Source: Acetofilamentum sp.
GTDB lineage: Bacteria > Bacteroidota > Bacteroidia > Bacteroidales > DTU049
Assembly: GCA_020720525.1 (NCBI GenBank)
Contig: DYON01000136.1
Span: 1-7,215 of the forward strand
DNA length: 7,215 nt
Reading direction: 5' to 3'
A program made the position numbers and the translations under genes. Below are positions 1 to 7,014 of this stretch, in pieces. The notes beneath the pieces were generated by a model. That model saw nothing but the letters and a program-made list of their open reading frames with translations. It was not told where the DNA came from and searched no databases. How positions within the stretch are numbered: the first letter of the stretch is position 1; every line of letters begins with the position of its first letter.

Positions 1-1110
1 GATCCCGAAAATGCCCACGGCGCCTTGCATTTGCTCGAACACATGCTATTCAAAGGAACCAAAACGCGCTCCTATCTCGATTTGCTCTGCGGTATTGAAC
101 AATTGGGTGCCGACCTCAATGCTTTCACCACCAAAGAAAGCATGGTGTTGCATGTATCGTATCCCGACGAATTTCTGCCACAAATTGCCGATTTTATGAG
201 CGATGTGGTTTACAATTCGGTTTTCGATGAAGGAGAATTTAAAAAAGAAAAACGGGTAATTGCCGACGAAATAAGAAGCTATCGCGATACCCCAGCAGAA
301 TACATATACGACGAGTTTGAAAAAATGATGTTTGGAAAAGTGAATCTGAGTCACAACATTTTAGGCACCATAGCATCGGTCAACCGCATTTCGCTCGACC
401 AATTGAACATGGTCTATCAGAAAGTGAAAAGCAGTTTTCACATAGCCATTGTTAGCAGCCGATCCAAACAAGAAACGACTTCGATTTTGAATTCCTATTT
501 TGGAAAACACAACTATCAACCGCCAATTGCAAACCAAACAGCCGAAATTGCATTGCCGGTTCAAAAAATAAAAAAACTCAGCGACGAAGTAAGTCAAACA
601 CACATTATTGCAGGCGTATCGGGTCCAGCATACAATCATACACAGCAATTGCCTGCATACTTACTCGCCAATTTTCTGGGAGGAAACGCCATGAGCTCGG
701 TTCTGAATCTCGAATTGCGCGAAAAAAGAGGTATTTCCTATTCCGTAGAAGCTGCCATGCAAAGCTATCAGCACTACGGAGTGTTTTATACCTACTTTAC
801 ATGCGACAAAAAGCGCAAGAAGCAGGCTTTATCGATTATCACATCCATATTCGGACATTATGCTAAAAACGGTTTAAGCGAAACTGAATTCGAGAACATT
901 TTACGCATGACCGAAAGTCAATACGTCATGTTTTTCGAACATCCACTCAACGAAGCCATGTTTCATGCAAAACATTTTCAGTACTCGGGCAACATCGTAG
1001 CACCAGAAAAACTGCTTGCGGAATTGCGACAAATAACCCGCAGCGACGTGAACCTAATGTGTTCGCAGCTTCTCGATTTCAAAAGCCACAGTCAGATAAT
1101 TCTTGAATAA
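1..1110 (+). CDS. M16 family zinc metallopeptidase (insulinase/processing-peptidase type), 5' end missing
   Basis: The reading frame is open from the first base of the window and ends with TAA at 1108-1110. The true start lies outside, and probably about 40-50 residues are missing. Counting from the first codon, the inverted zinc motif HLLEH is at residues 10-14. A third zinc ligand, Glu90, follows in ADEIRSYRDTP, giving the usual HxxEH-x75-E spacing of family M16. The second half contains LREKRGISYSV (about residues 239-249), matching the Arg/Tyr substrate-binding segment of the C-terminal M16 domain. Both halves of the active site are therefore on one chain of about 415 residues, as in bacterial single-subunit or homodimeric M16 enzymes. 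These enzymes degrade or trim peptides in a closed chamber. Whether this one is cytoplasmic or exported cannot be judged because the N-terminus is absent. The methyltransferase gene starts one base after the stop, so the two are probably cotranscribed. The family call is secure; the substrate is unknown. Confidence 0.93.
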   Translation, partial: DPENAHGALHLLEHMLFKGTKTRSYLDLLCGIEQLGADLNAFTTKESMVLHVSYPDEFLPQIADFMSDVVYNSVFDEGEFKKEKRVIADEIRSYRDTPAEYIYDEFEKMMFGKVNLSHNILGTIASVNRISLDQLNMVYQKVKSSFHIAIVSSRSKQETTSILNSYFGKHNYQPPIANQTAEIALPVQKIKKLSDEVSQTHIIAGVSGPAYNHTQQLPAYLLANFLGGNAMSSVLNLELREKRGISYSVEAAMQSYQHYGVFYTYFTCDKKRKKQALSIITSIFGHYAKNGLSETEFENILRMTESQYVMFFEHPLNEAMFHAKHFQYSGNIVAPEKLLAELRQITRSDVNLMCSQLLDFKSHSQIILE

Positions 1111-1111
1111 A

Positions 1112-1765
1112 ATGAGCCATTTTGAATTGAACAACGAAGAATTTTGTCTCGAAAACAGCATAGAAACTGATGAAGTACTGAAAGCTATTTATCGCGACAC
1201 TTGGGTAAATGTGATGTATCCACAAATGCTCACCAACGAGTTGCAGGGAAAATTGCTCACATCGATTGCGCAGCTACGAAAACCGACACGAATATTGGAA
1301 ATCGGCACATTCACAGGCTATTCGGTCATTTGCATGGCTCGTGGTTTGGCTACCGAAGGCAAATTGATTGCGATTGAAAAAAACGCCGAACTCGAACAAC
1401 GTATCCGCAACAACATTGCATTGGCCAATCTCGAAAACAAAATAGAGCTTCATATTGGCGACGCCTCTATAGTTTTGGACAAAATGCTCAGCGCTGGAAA
1501 TACTACACTTTTCGATATGATTTACATCGATGCCGATAAAGAAAACTATCCATTGTATCTTCAAAAATGCTATCGATTGTTGAATAGTGGTGGCATTTTG
1601 CTGGCCGACAATGTTTTTTGGGGAGGGAAAATTACCGACAAAAACGCCAAGCCTAGCAAAGAATTAAATGGAATTAAGCAATTCTTGAACGATGCCGCAG
1701 AGTTGGAATGGAACAGCCGACTTATTCTGCCAATTGGTGACGGATTGTTTATGGGGGTGAAATGA
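1112..1765 (+). CDS. Class I SAM-dependent O-methyltransferase (CCoAOMT/Methyltransf_3 type)
   Basis: This is a complete protein of 217 residues, the usual size for small cation-dependent O-methyltransferases (catechol or caffeoyl-CoA type and the bacterial YrrM-like group). From the ATG at 1112, the SAM-binding motif I is ILEIGTFTGYS at about residues 61-71. The acidic end of the next strand (IAIEKN) is near 86-91, and GDA at 116-118 contacts the adenine region. IDADKENY at 139-146 and LADNVFWGG at 164-172 supply the metal-binding Asp/Asp-Asn residues typical of this family. Family members move a methyl group from SAM to a hydroxyl, generally on a catechol-like compound; the substrate here is unknown. 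The ATG at 1112 was chosen because it lies one base after the upstream TAA. A TTG at 1103 in the same frame would add three residues and overlap the peptidase gene. No Shine-Dalgarno sequence is evident. The downstream CHAT gene follows after 42 bases. Confidence 0.93.
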   Translation: MSHFELNNEEFCLENSIETDEVLKAIYRDTWVNVMYPQMLTNELQGKLLTSIAQLRKPTRILEIGTFTGYSVICMARGLATEGKLIAIEKNAELEQRIRNNIALANLENKIELHIGDASIVLDKMLSAGNTTLFDMIYIDADKENYPLYLQKCYRLLNSGGILLADNVFWGGKITDKNAKPSKELNGIKQFLNDAAELEWNSRLILPIGDGLFMGVK

Positions 1766-1807
1766 TTGAATGGAAAGTTTAATAACTACCATCAATAATA
1801 GATATTT

Positions 1808-4252
1808 ATGAAGCAAAAATTACTTTTTATTTTTTTTCTGGGATTTACCCTTGCGGCAAACGGTCAAATGCTCCAAATAGACACGGAAATTGATTCGCTG
1901 CAATCTTCTATATTTAAAACAGCACAAAACAACGCCAGCGAAATTATCATCAACAACAAACTCACATTTTTATACCTGAAAAGAGGCCACATCAACGAAG
2001 CGGTGAAAGTCAACCAAAAAGTACTTCAATCACAATTTCGCTCCCAAATATCCGACACCATTGAATTTCTGAAAGCAATTGATTATAAAGGAGACATTTT
2101 GTTTTTTCTAAGCGACATAGAAGAAGCCCTTAAAGTATGGAATATATCGTTGAAACTCAAAAAAGCGTGGCTACCCAACAAGCCCTGTTTTCAAGCCGAA
2201 AGCTATTGCAAAATTGCCAAATATTACAATTTCATCATTTCTGTTGATTCGGCATTGAACTATTCAAGAAAAGCTATTCAACTAACCAAGGCACTATCAG
2301 TTAGCGATTGGAACAGCATTGATATACCTGAAATTTACAGAACGTATATTTACGCTTATAAAATTAAAACTTACACTCTTGATTATGAGCAATATGGAGA
2401 ACACGTGATTGAGAAATTAGACTCAGCAATACTCATTGAGCACCCGCTTACAAAATACTATTTGCATGTTTTTGTTCACGATAAAGCGAATCTTAATACC
2501 GATCTTGCTCTTCTCAACCAAAAAATAAACCCTACAAAAAAGCAGGAGTATTATAGAAAGGCCGAGTATTTTTATAATCAAGAAAAGGAATTGCTTCTGG
2601 CATCAAATCCTAATCCGATGTTGCTTTCAACATTGTATTTTACCAAAGCCCTCGTAACCGATTACAGCCTGAATCACACAGACGATATAATTACAAAATG
2701 CTTAAATTATACCGATACATCAATTCAATACTTAGAAAACATCGATTCGCACGACGAAAAAACATATCTTTTCAGTCAATCAAATATACTTCAGGTTCGT
2801 CAATTCAAAAACAAATATCTCCATTTCCTTTATCAAAAGTCGTTTTCCATCGCACTACTTGAACAAATGTATCGAAATGCTCTAAAATCGTACACAACAT
2901 TCAAAAAACTCATAGCGAAACTTAAAACACAACATGTTGGAACCATATTTCAAGTTTACAATCTATTTCAATTCGATGCACTTATCTATGCAGAAATAGA
3001 ACTTTTCAAACGCACCCAAAATCGAAAATACCTAACAGATGCATTCTACCACAGTCAATTATCGAAAAACATCGACTTGATAAAAATAAAAAGTTCCATC
3101 ATACATATCGATGAATTTAACGACAGTAAAATGCGGAGCTTGATTAACGAGAATATTAAAGCCACCACCAATTCTCAAGAAGTTATAGTTGATTACTATT
3201 CTTCAAAATTCAATCCTTTGCTAATTCTTATCGTATCGGACGGAGAAGTGAGTTATATTGAACAAAATAAATTGCAGCTCGAAGAATTCAAGCTGATGAA
3301 GCATCTGAGTTCAATGAACGATTCGGTTTACATCGACCTTAATGCCCACTACAACATACTTGCAAAACCCATTGAAAAATTCCTTCATGGCAAGAATACT
3401 ATTCATATTACGGGCAATGGACCATTTGCTCAGCTACCCTACGATGCTTTTCTACCCAACAGTTCAAATAAAAACCACTTTTGGGGCGACGACTTTACAA
3501 TTCAGCACCGGTTTTCGATATTTATCAATCCTATTTTCAAAAAAAACATTACCGAAACAGATGCAAATTTGTCGATAATAAGCCCCAACTACAAAAAGAA
3601 TCGTCACTTATTGTTCAACAAACGACTTTGCGAAAACATCGAAAACAGGTACAAATCAACAGATCCCAACCGCATCGACCATGAAGGTTTTTCGCAAAAT
3701 TTTGTGCTGCACATAAGCGCCCATGGATATTTCGACAGCGCAAGAATGAAACCTACGCTGCTGATAAACGATAGTACACTATTGCCTGCCGATTTTGTAT
3801 CGACATTTAAAAATCCACCAGTTTTAGCATGTTTAATTATGTGCGAAAGTGCACAAGGAGAAATTAAAACCTACGAAGGTTCACAAAACATGGCTAGAGA
3901 ATTTGCAATGATAGGAACCCCAGCAAGCATAAGCTCGTTGTGGAAAGTTGACGACAAAGCTTCGGCACTTATCATGCAAAATTTTTACGACTATCTCGAC
4001 CAAGGTTTTCCAACACAGGAGGCTTTGCAAAAAGCAAAAATTCAATTTCGGAGCGAACATCCCGAAATGGCACATCCTTTTTATTGGGCTTCGCTACAAT
4101 GTAAGGGCGACAACATCAGTATTCGCTTAAAACAAAAAACAAATTATTTTATTGTTGCGTTTTCGATACTTGCTAGCTTTTTTGCCATTTTTGCAGGAAT
4201 TGTGTTTGCAAGAAAAATCAGAAAAAAGAAATCTTTTACAACACAAGATTAA
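1808..4252 (+). CDS. TPR-CHAT protein: secreted, C-terminally membrane-anchored putative cysteine protease
   Basis: This 814-residue protein starts with a signal peptide (MKQK, then hydrophobic residues 5-16, likely cleaved near ANGQ at 17-20). A helical region follows with degenerate TPR-like units near 46-76, 86-117 and 130-161. The CHAT domain spans about 510-770. Its typical landmarks are YNILAKPIEKFL (from about 515), LPYDAF (543-548), HISAHG with candidate catalytic His639, MCESAQG with candidate catalytic Cys679, and SSLWKVDD (709-716). The end matches family CHAT (EALQKAK...HPFYWASLQ). A hydrophobic segment at about 780-801 is followed by a basic tail RKIRKKK (802-808). This predicts the TPR and CHAT parts outside the cytoplasm and a short tail inside. 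CHAT domains belong to the caspase-like clan, and several are proteases; activity here is inferred from the intact dyad. The gene lies 42 bases after the methyltransferase with no recognisable promoter between them. It converges on the putative anti-sigma gene, overlapping it by 4 bases. The family is sure, the topology likely, the target unknown. Confidence 0.9.
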   Translation: MKQKLLFIFFLGFTLAANGQMLQIDTEIDSLQSSIFKTAQNNASEIIINNKLTFLYLKRGHINEAVKVNQKVLQSQFRSQISDTIEFLKAIDYKGDILFFLSDIEEALKVWNISLKLKKAWLPNKPCFQAESYCKIAKYYNFIISVDSALNYSRKAIQLTKALSVSDWNSIDIPEIYRTYIYAYKIKTYTLDYEQYGEHVIEKLDSAILIEHPLTKYYLHVFVHDKANLNTDLALLNQKINPTKKQEYYRKAEYFYNQEKELLLASNPNPMLLSTLYFTKALVTDYSLNHTDDIITKCLNYTDTSIQYLENIDSHDEKTYLFSQSNILQVRQFKNKYLHFLYQKSFSIALLEQMYRNALKSYTTFKKLIAKLKTQHVGTIFQVYNLFQFDALIYAEIELFKRTQNRKYLTDAFYHSQLSKNIDLIKIKSSIIHIDEFNDSKMRSLINENIKATTNSQEVIVDYYSSKFNPLLILIVSDGEVSYIEQNKLQLEEFKLMKHLSSMNDSVYIDLNAHYNILAKPIEKFLHGKNTIHITGNGPFAQLPYDAFLPNSSNKNHFWGDDFTIQHRFSIFINPIFKKNITETDANLSIISPNYKKNRHLLFNKRLCENIENRYKSTDPNRIDHEGFSQNFVLHISAHGYFDSARMKPTLLINDSTLLPADFVSTFKNPPVLACLIMCESAQGEIKTYEGSQNMAREFAMIGTPASISSLWKVDDKASALIMQNFYDYLDQGFPTQEALQKAKIQFRSEHPEMAHPFYWASLQCKGDNISIRLKQKTNYFIVAFSILASFFAIFAGIVFARKIRKKKSFTTQD

Positions 4253-4271
4253 TTCGACAAAAAATAATCTT
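4230..4271. repeat. Nested inverted repeats around the convergent stop codons; weak terminator candidate
   Basis: Three related words lie in a row: AATCTT (4230-4235), AAGATTA (4245-4251) and TAATCTT (4265-4271). The middle copy can pair with either neighbour, giving a 6-bp stem with a 9-base loop or a 7-bp stem with a 13-base loop. It covers both stop codons of the convergent genes. On the - strand the 6-bp stem is followed by a T-rich run (4229 down to about 4212), so it could act as a weak terminator for the anti-sigma transcript. Each stem has only one G-C pair, so stability is poor. No other terminator is visible between the converging genes. Confidence 0.3.
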
Positions 4272-5004
4272 CTACAAGCAATTGGCCTGCCTTTTCATTA
4301 AAAAGATGCCCTTTTTCAGCTTCAATCTTTTGCAACAATAGCCTCGATTTCGCTTTTTCGTTTTGCGACAAAAACGAAAGTGCAAGCCACCATTCACTTT
4401 TTTCAATCCAAACCGAATTCTCGCAACTCAAAACCATTTCGAGCTTTTTCTGTGCTTCGCTATATTTTTCGAGTTCAAAATTGCACAAAGCATCAAAAAA
4501 AAGCAAGGTATCGTTTGCTGGTTTTTCGGCCAGCAACCCATCGAAAAGCAACAACGATTCTTCGAATTTTTCATCCTGAAAAAGACTCATGGCATCGCTT
4601 ATACTCCTCGAATCGGAATTATCCATCAATACCGGCAAACCGGGCTCGATGGGCTTGTACAATACAACAAGCTTTTCGTGCAATGGCGTACGCGCTGAAA
4701 ATACAAATATTGCAGCACCAATTGATAGAAGCAACAACAACGAAGCGGCCATTGCAAACCGATACTTCCGAAAGAAACTTATTGGTCTATTTGCAATGAG
4801 CATTTCTCTATCCCTCAATTTCTGCTTGAATAATTCGCTATCGTGGTTGCGCAAGGCTTTCAAGATGGCATCAAAAGCAAACAGTTCTTTCCTTAAACTG
4901 GCATCTTCGGCAATCCGATTCTCGAAAATAGCAGCCTCCTCTGCCCCCATTTTTCCGAGCAGAAACTGTTCAATTTTCTCTATATCGCTGTATTCATCAA
5001 TCAT
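4249..5004 (-). CDS. Putative anti-sigma factor: single-pass membrane protein with extracytoplasmic TPR domain
   Basis: This is a 251-residue protein with three parts. Residues 1-60 are charged and helical (IEQFLLGKMGAEEAAIFENR, then AEDASLRKEL), resembling the short cytoplasmic sigma-binding region of RskA/FecR-like anti-sigma proteins (the 'FLLGxMxxxExxxFExxLxxDxxLRxEL' pattern). There is no HxxxCxxC zinc motif. Residues 82-103 form one membrane helix preceded by basic RKYR, predicting the N-terminus inside. Residues 136-235 are helical repeats of TPR type (DEKFEESLLLFDGLLAEKPA at 144-163, LEKYSEAQKKLEMVL at 178-192, then a third around 205-230), placed outside the inner membrane. The ATG at 5004 overlaps the TGA of the sigma gene (ATGA), implying translational coupling, which supports an anti-sigma role. 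The 3' end converges with the CHAT gene over a shared TTAA. I recognise no named family for the whole protein, and the anti-sigma role is inferred from the N-terminal pattern, membrane segment and operon position. A TPR scaffold of another function is the alternative. Confidence 0.8.
   Translation of the reverse strand: MIDEYSDIEKIEQFLLGKMGAEEAAIFENRIAEDASLRKELFAFDAILKALRNHDSELFKQKLRDREMLIANRPISFFRKYRFAMAASLLLLLSIGAAIFVFSARTPLHEKLVVLYKPIEPGLPVLMDNSDSRSISDAMSLFQDEKFEESLLLFDGLLAEKPANDTLLFFDALCNFELEKYSEAQKKLEMVLSCENSVWIEKSEWWLALSFLSQNEKAKSRLLLQKIEAEKGHLFNEKAGQLLVEDYFLSN
5001..5004 (-). other. ATGA stop/start overlap coupling sigma and anti-sigma translation
   Basis: The ATG of the membrane protein (5004-5002) and the TGA of the sigma factor (5003-5001) share two bases in the tetranucleotide ATGA. 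This arrangement usually means that ribosomes finishing the sigma factor start on the next gene, keeping the two products in a fixed ratio, as expected for a sigma factor and its inhibitor. Confidence 0.85.
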
Positions 5005-5585
5005 AATGTACCAGTAAAACTCAGAAAACCACCACTTATTTTCTTCGATAGCTTTTTCAATACATCGAATTTTCGTTTACGAACGGCCCCTTCACTTATT
5101 CCCAATTCATCTGCAATTGTTTTGAGCGACTGATCTTCGATATAAAAACGCTGAAGCAAATTTCGCTCATCGCTGCTCAAATCTTTTAAAATCTCAGCTG
5201 CACGATAAATTAATTGGTCGGTTTCGCTTTTCTTTTCCATCGAATTGAAATCAATTGTATTCCCATTAATCAATTCATGAGAGCAAAAGTTACTATGAAG
5301 CGATTTTTTCTTTATCAGATTGAGCAATTTGAATTTGCCAATTGTAAAAATATACGTTTTTATAGAGCTATGAAGCTCCAATAGTCGCTTTTCTCGTATG
5401 TTCTCATACAAAGCCACAATGGCTTCCTGAAAAGCATCGGCACATTCTTCGGTACTACAGCCAGTTTTGTTGCAACCAAAACGGATAAATTCAGTGCGAT
5501 ACAATGCATACAAACTCTCGAAAGCCGAATGATTTCCACTCGCTACGGCTTGTTGAAGAATTTGCAAAGAAATATCCGATTTCAT
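5001..5585 (-). CDS. RNA polymerase sigma-70 family factor, ECF-like
   Basis: This 194-residue protein has the two-domain ECF layout. Region 2 covers about residues 20-95 (SAFESLYALYRTEF; CADAFQEAIVALYENI in region 2.1/2.2; IKTYIFTIGKFKLLNLIKKK at 75-94, matching 2.3/2.4, which melts and reads the -10 element). Region 4 covers about 132-182 (LSSDERNLLQRFYIEDQSL, then the helix-turn-helix TIADELGISEGAVRKRKFDV, which reads the -35 element). No extra domain is present. It should redirect RNA polymerase to a small regulon when released from its partner. The ATG at 5585 was preferred; a GTG at 5615 in frame would add ten residues (MSVFLCKFVP) that lie outside the sigma domain. The gene starts 40 bases after the ATPase stop and ends in an ATGA overlap with the putative anti-sigma gene. 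Three cysteines at residues 38, 43 and 48 are evenly spaced in region 2. The family call is firm; the regulon is unknown. Confidence 0.91.
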   Translation of the reverse strand: MKSDISLQILQQAVASGNHSAFESLYALYRTEFIRFGCNKTGCSTEECADAFQEAIVALYENIREKRLLELHSSIKTYIFTIGKFKLLNLIKKKSLHSNFCSHELINGNTIDFNSMEKKSETDQLIYRAAEILKDLSSDERNLLQRFYIEDQSLKTIADELGISEGAVRKRKFDVLKKLSKKISGGFLSFTGTL

Positions 5586-5590
5586 TGGGA

Positions 5591-5617
5591 CAAACTTACA
5601 TAAAAAAACCGACACAA
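5591..5617 (-). promoter_or_regulatory. Possible internal promoter at the sigma gene start
   Basis: On the - strand, TAAGTTTG (5598-5591) matches the Bacteroidota -7 consensus TAnnTTTG exactly. A TTG (5617-5615) lies 16 bases upstream, one short of the usual range. The expected transcription start falls at or just after the chosen ATG (5585-5583), so use as a promoter would require a leaderless message or a later start codon. It may equally be chance in AT-rich DNA. Confidence 0.25.
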
Positions 5618-5625
5618 TTGTTAGC

Positions 5626-6954
5626 TTAGAATTGACTATTATTTAAATGAATCAAATCAAGTGTGTAATCAGCCAAAAATAATGGAATATTCAAAACACC
5701 ATTATCCATTTTCATATTTCGCAACGAAAAGCGCAAAGAAAGTCGAGGTGAAAAAGTCTTTCGAAACACGGAAAGACTTTTACTTCTGATGTTTTCATCC
5801 GATTTTACTTCTACAGGAATAATATCATTTCCATGTTGAATGAGGAAATCGACCTCAGCCATATTTCCCGATGACCAATATCGTGGCATTCCCTCAAATT
5901 GCCGAATTAGACTTTGCAAAATATAATTCTCGGTCAAAGCACCTTTGAACTCAGTAAACAACCTGTTCCCTTCTGCTACAGCAATTGGATTCAACAACGA
6001 CAGCCTTCGTAAAAGACCCACATCGTTCATATAGACTTTAAATGAGCTTAAATCGTCGTAGCCCGACAGCGGCAATCGGGGTGCAGTAGCTTTATGTATT
6101 TTATAAATCAACCCAGCATTTTTGAGCCATTCTAAAGCATTTCCATAATCTCTGGCACGCGCTCCAGGCCTCACCGTCTGATATAAAAACTTTTTGTTTT
6201 CTCGCGAAAGTTGCGATGGCAACGACGACCAGATGTAATTAATTTTGTGAAAGTCGTTTGCAGGTGCATGTTTTGAAAAATCGAGCGCATAAGCATTCAA
6301 AATGTTTTGAAGTATTTCCTGCGTTTCGTCTATGCTCTGATTATCAAGCAACGCCACAACAGCTTCAGGCATTCCACCCGAAATAAAGTATCGTTTAAAC
6401 TGTTCGAGCAAACTGTTGTAGAACATTTCGGGAATAGGCTCCGTCAGGTCGAGCTTGTCAATAACAGCAATCAGATCGGGTGCTGCTGCCGATAAAAACT
6501 CCTGAAAGTTTAACGGATACAATGTCATGAAATCTACTTTTCCAACAGGGAATGAGTTGCCGCTGCTCATAGCTACACCCAGCAGCGAACCTGCACTGAC
6601 AACACAATATTCGGGAGCTTTTTCACAAAAATATTTCAGCGAATTGAGCGCATCATTACACTCCTGAATCTCATCGAAAATAATCAACGTTGAATTGTTA
6701 TCGATCGGTTTTCCAGACACAAGCGACAAATTGCTCAATATGCGACCGATGTCTTTTGTTTCCTCAAAGAATGGCTTCAGTTCTGGCTGCTCTTCAAAAT
6801 TGAAATAGGCTACACTTTCAAATTGTTCTTTGCCAAATTGATTCATCAACCAAGTTTTTCCAACTTGCCTAGCGCCCTGAAGCACCAAAGGCTTGCGGTT
6901 TGGCTTGTTTTTCCATGCACTCAGCTTGTTGATACCCTGACGAAAAATGTCCAT
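5626..6954 (-). CDS. AAA family ATPase with DUF4143 C-terminal domain
   Basis: This 442-residue protein has the standard length and architecture of the AAA_14/DUF4143 family common in Bacteroidota and archaea. Walker A is GARQVGKT at residues 27-34. Walker B is TLIIFDE at 89-95, followed by IQE, and SAGSLLG at 120-126 is the sensor-like stretch. The DUF4143 part begins around residue 190 (FISGGMPEAVV) and ends with EVDFLI (367-372) and PVEVKS (380-385). Asp369, Glu382 and Lys384 form a PD-(D/E)xK-like nuclease signature often seen in this family. The molecular role of these proteins is not established; they have been linked loosely to DNA-associated or toxin-like functions, and no function is asserted here. 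A good Bacteroidota-type promoter lies upstream at 7015-7045. The sigma gene follows 40 bases after the TAA on the same strand, so the ATPase is probably the first gene of that operon, although these ATPases often occur as isolated genes. The ATG at 6954 fits the normal family N-terminus, a short helix just before the P-loop strand. Confidence 0.92.
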   Translation of the reverse strand: MDIFRQGINKLSAWKNKPNRKPLVLQGARQVGKTWLMNQFGKEQFESVAYFNFEEQPELKPFFEETKDIGRILSNLSLVSGKPIDNNSTLIIFDEIQECNDALNSLKYFCEKAPEYCVVSAGSLLGVAMSSGNSFPVGKVDFMTLYPLNFQEFLSAAAPDLIAVIDKLDLTEPIPEMFYNSLLEQFKRYFISGGMPEAVVALLDNQSIDETQEILQNILNAYALDFSKHAPANDFHKINYIWSSLPSQLSRENKKFLYQTVRPGARARDYGNALEWLKNAGLIYKIHKATAPRLPLSGYDDLSSFKVYMNDVGLLRRLSLLNPIAVAEGNRLFTEFKGALTENYILQSLIRQFEGMPRYWSSGNMAEVDFLIQHGNDIIPVEVKSDENIRSKSLSVFRKTFSPRLSLRFSLRNMKMDNGVLNIPLFLADYTLDLIHLNNSQF

Positions 6955-7014
6955 ACTTCACACAATTAATATGAATAATGTGATTATTTGCACGAAAAAC
7001 ACATTAAACATTGG

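Noticed and set aside
1103..1111. TTG at 1103 as start of the methyltransferase.
   Set aside because: It would overlap the peptidase gene and adds only three residues; the ATG at 1112 is the simpler choice.
4380..4799. A 139-residue + strand open frame opposite the putative anti-sigma gene, with a neighbour at 4589-5017.
   Set aside because: They lie antisense to a gene with clear domain structure and operon coupling. The translations have no recognisable domain or plausible N-terminus.
5586..5615. GTG at 5615 as start of the sigma factor.
   Set aside because: The extra ten residues match nothing in sigma region 2, and an ATG exists at 5585. It is not fully excluded.
1808..5615. A type III-E CRISPR (Craspase) locus, suggested by the TPR-CHAT plus sigma factor combination.
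   Set aside because: No CRISPR repeats, gRAMP/Cas7-11 effector or Csx30/Csx31-like gene is present in the window, and this CHAT protein is secreted. Only the functional analogy is kept.
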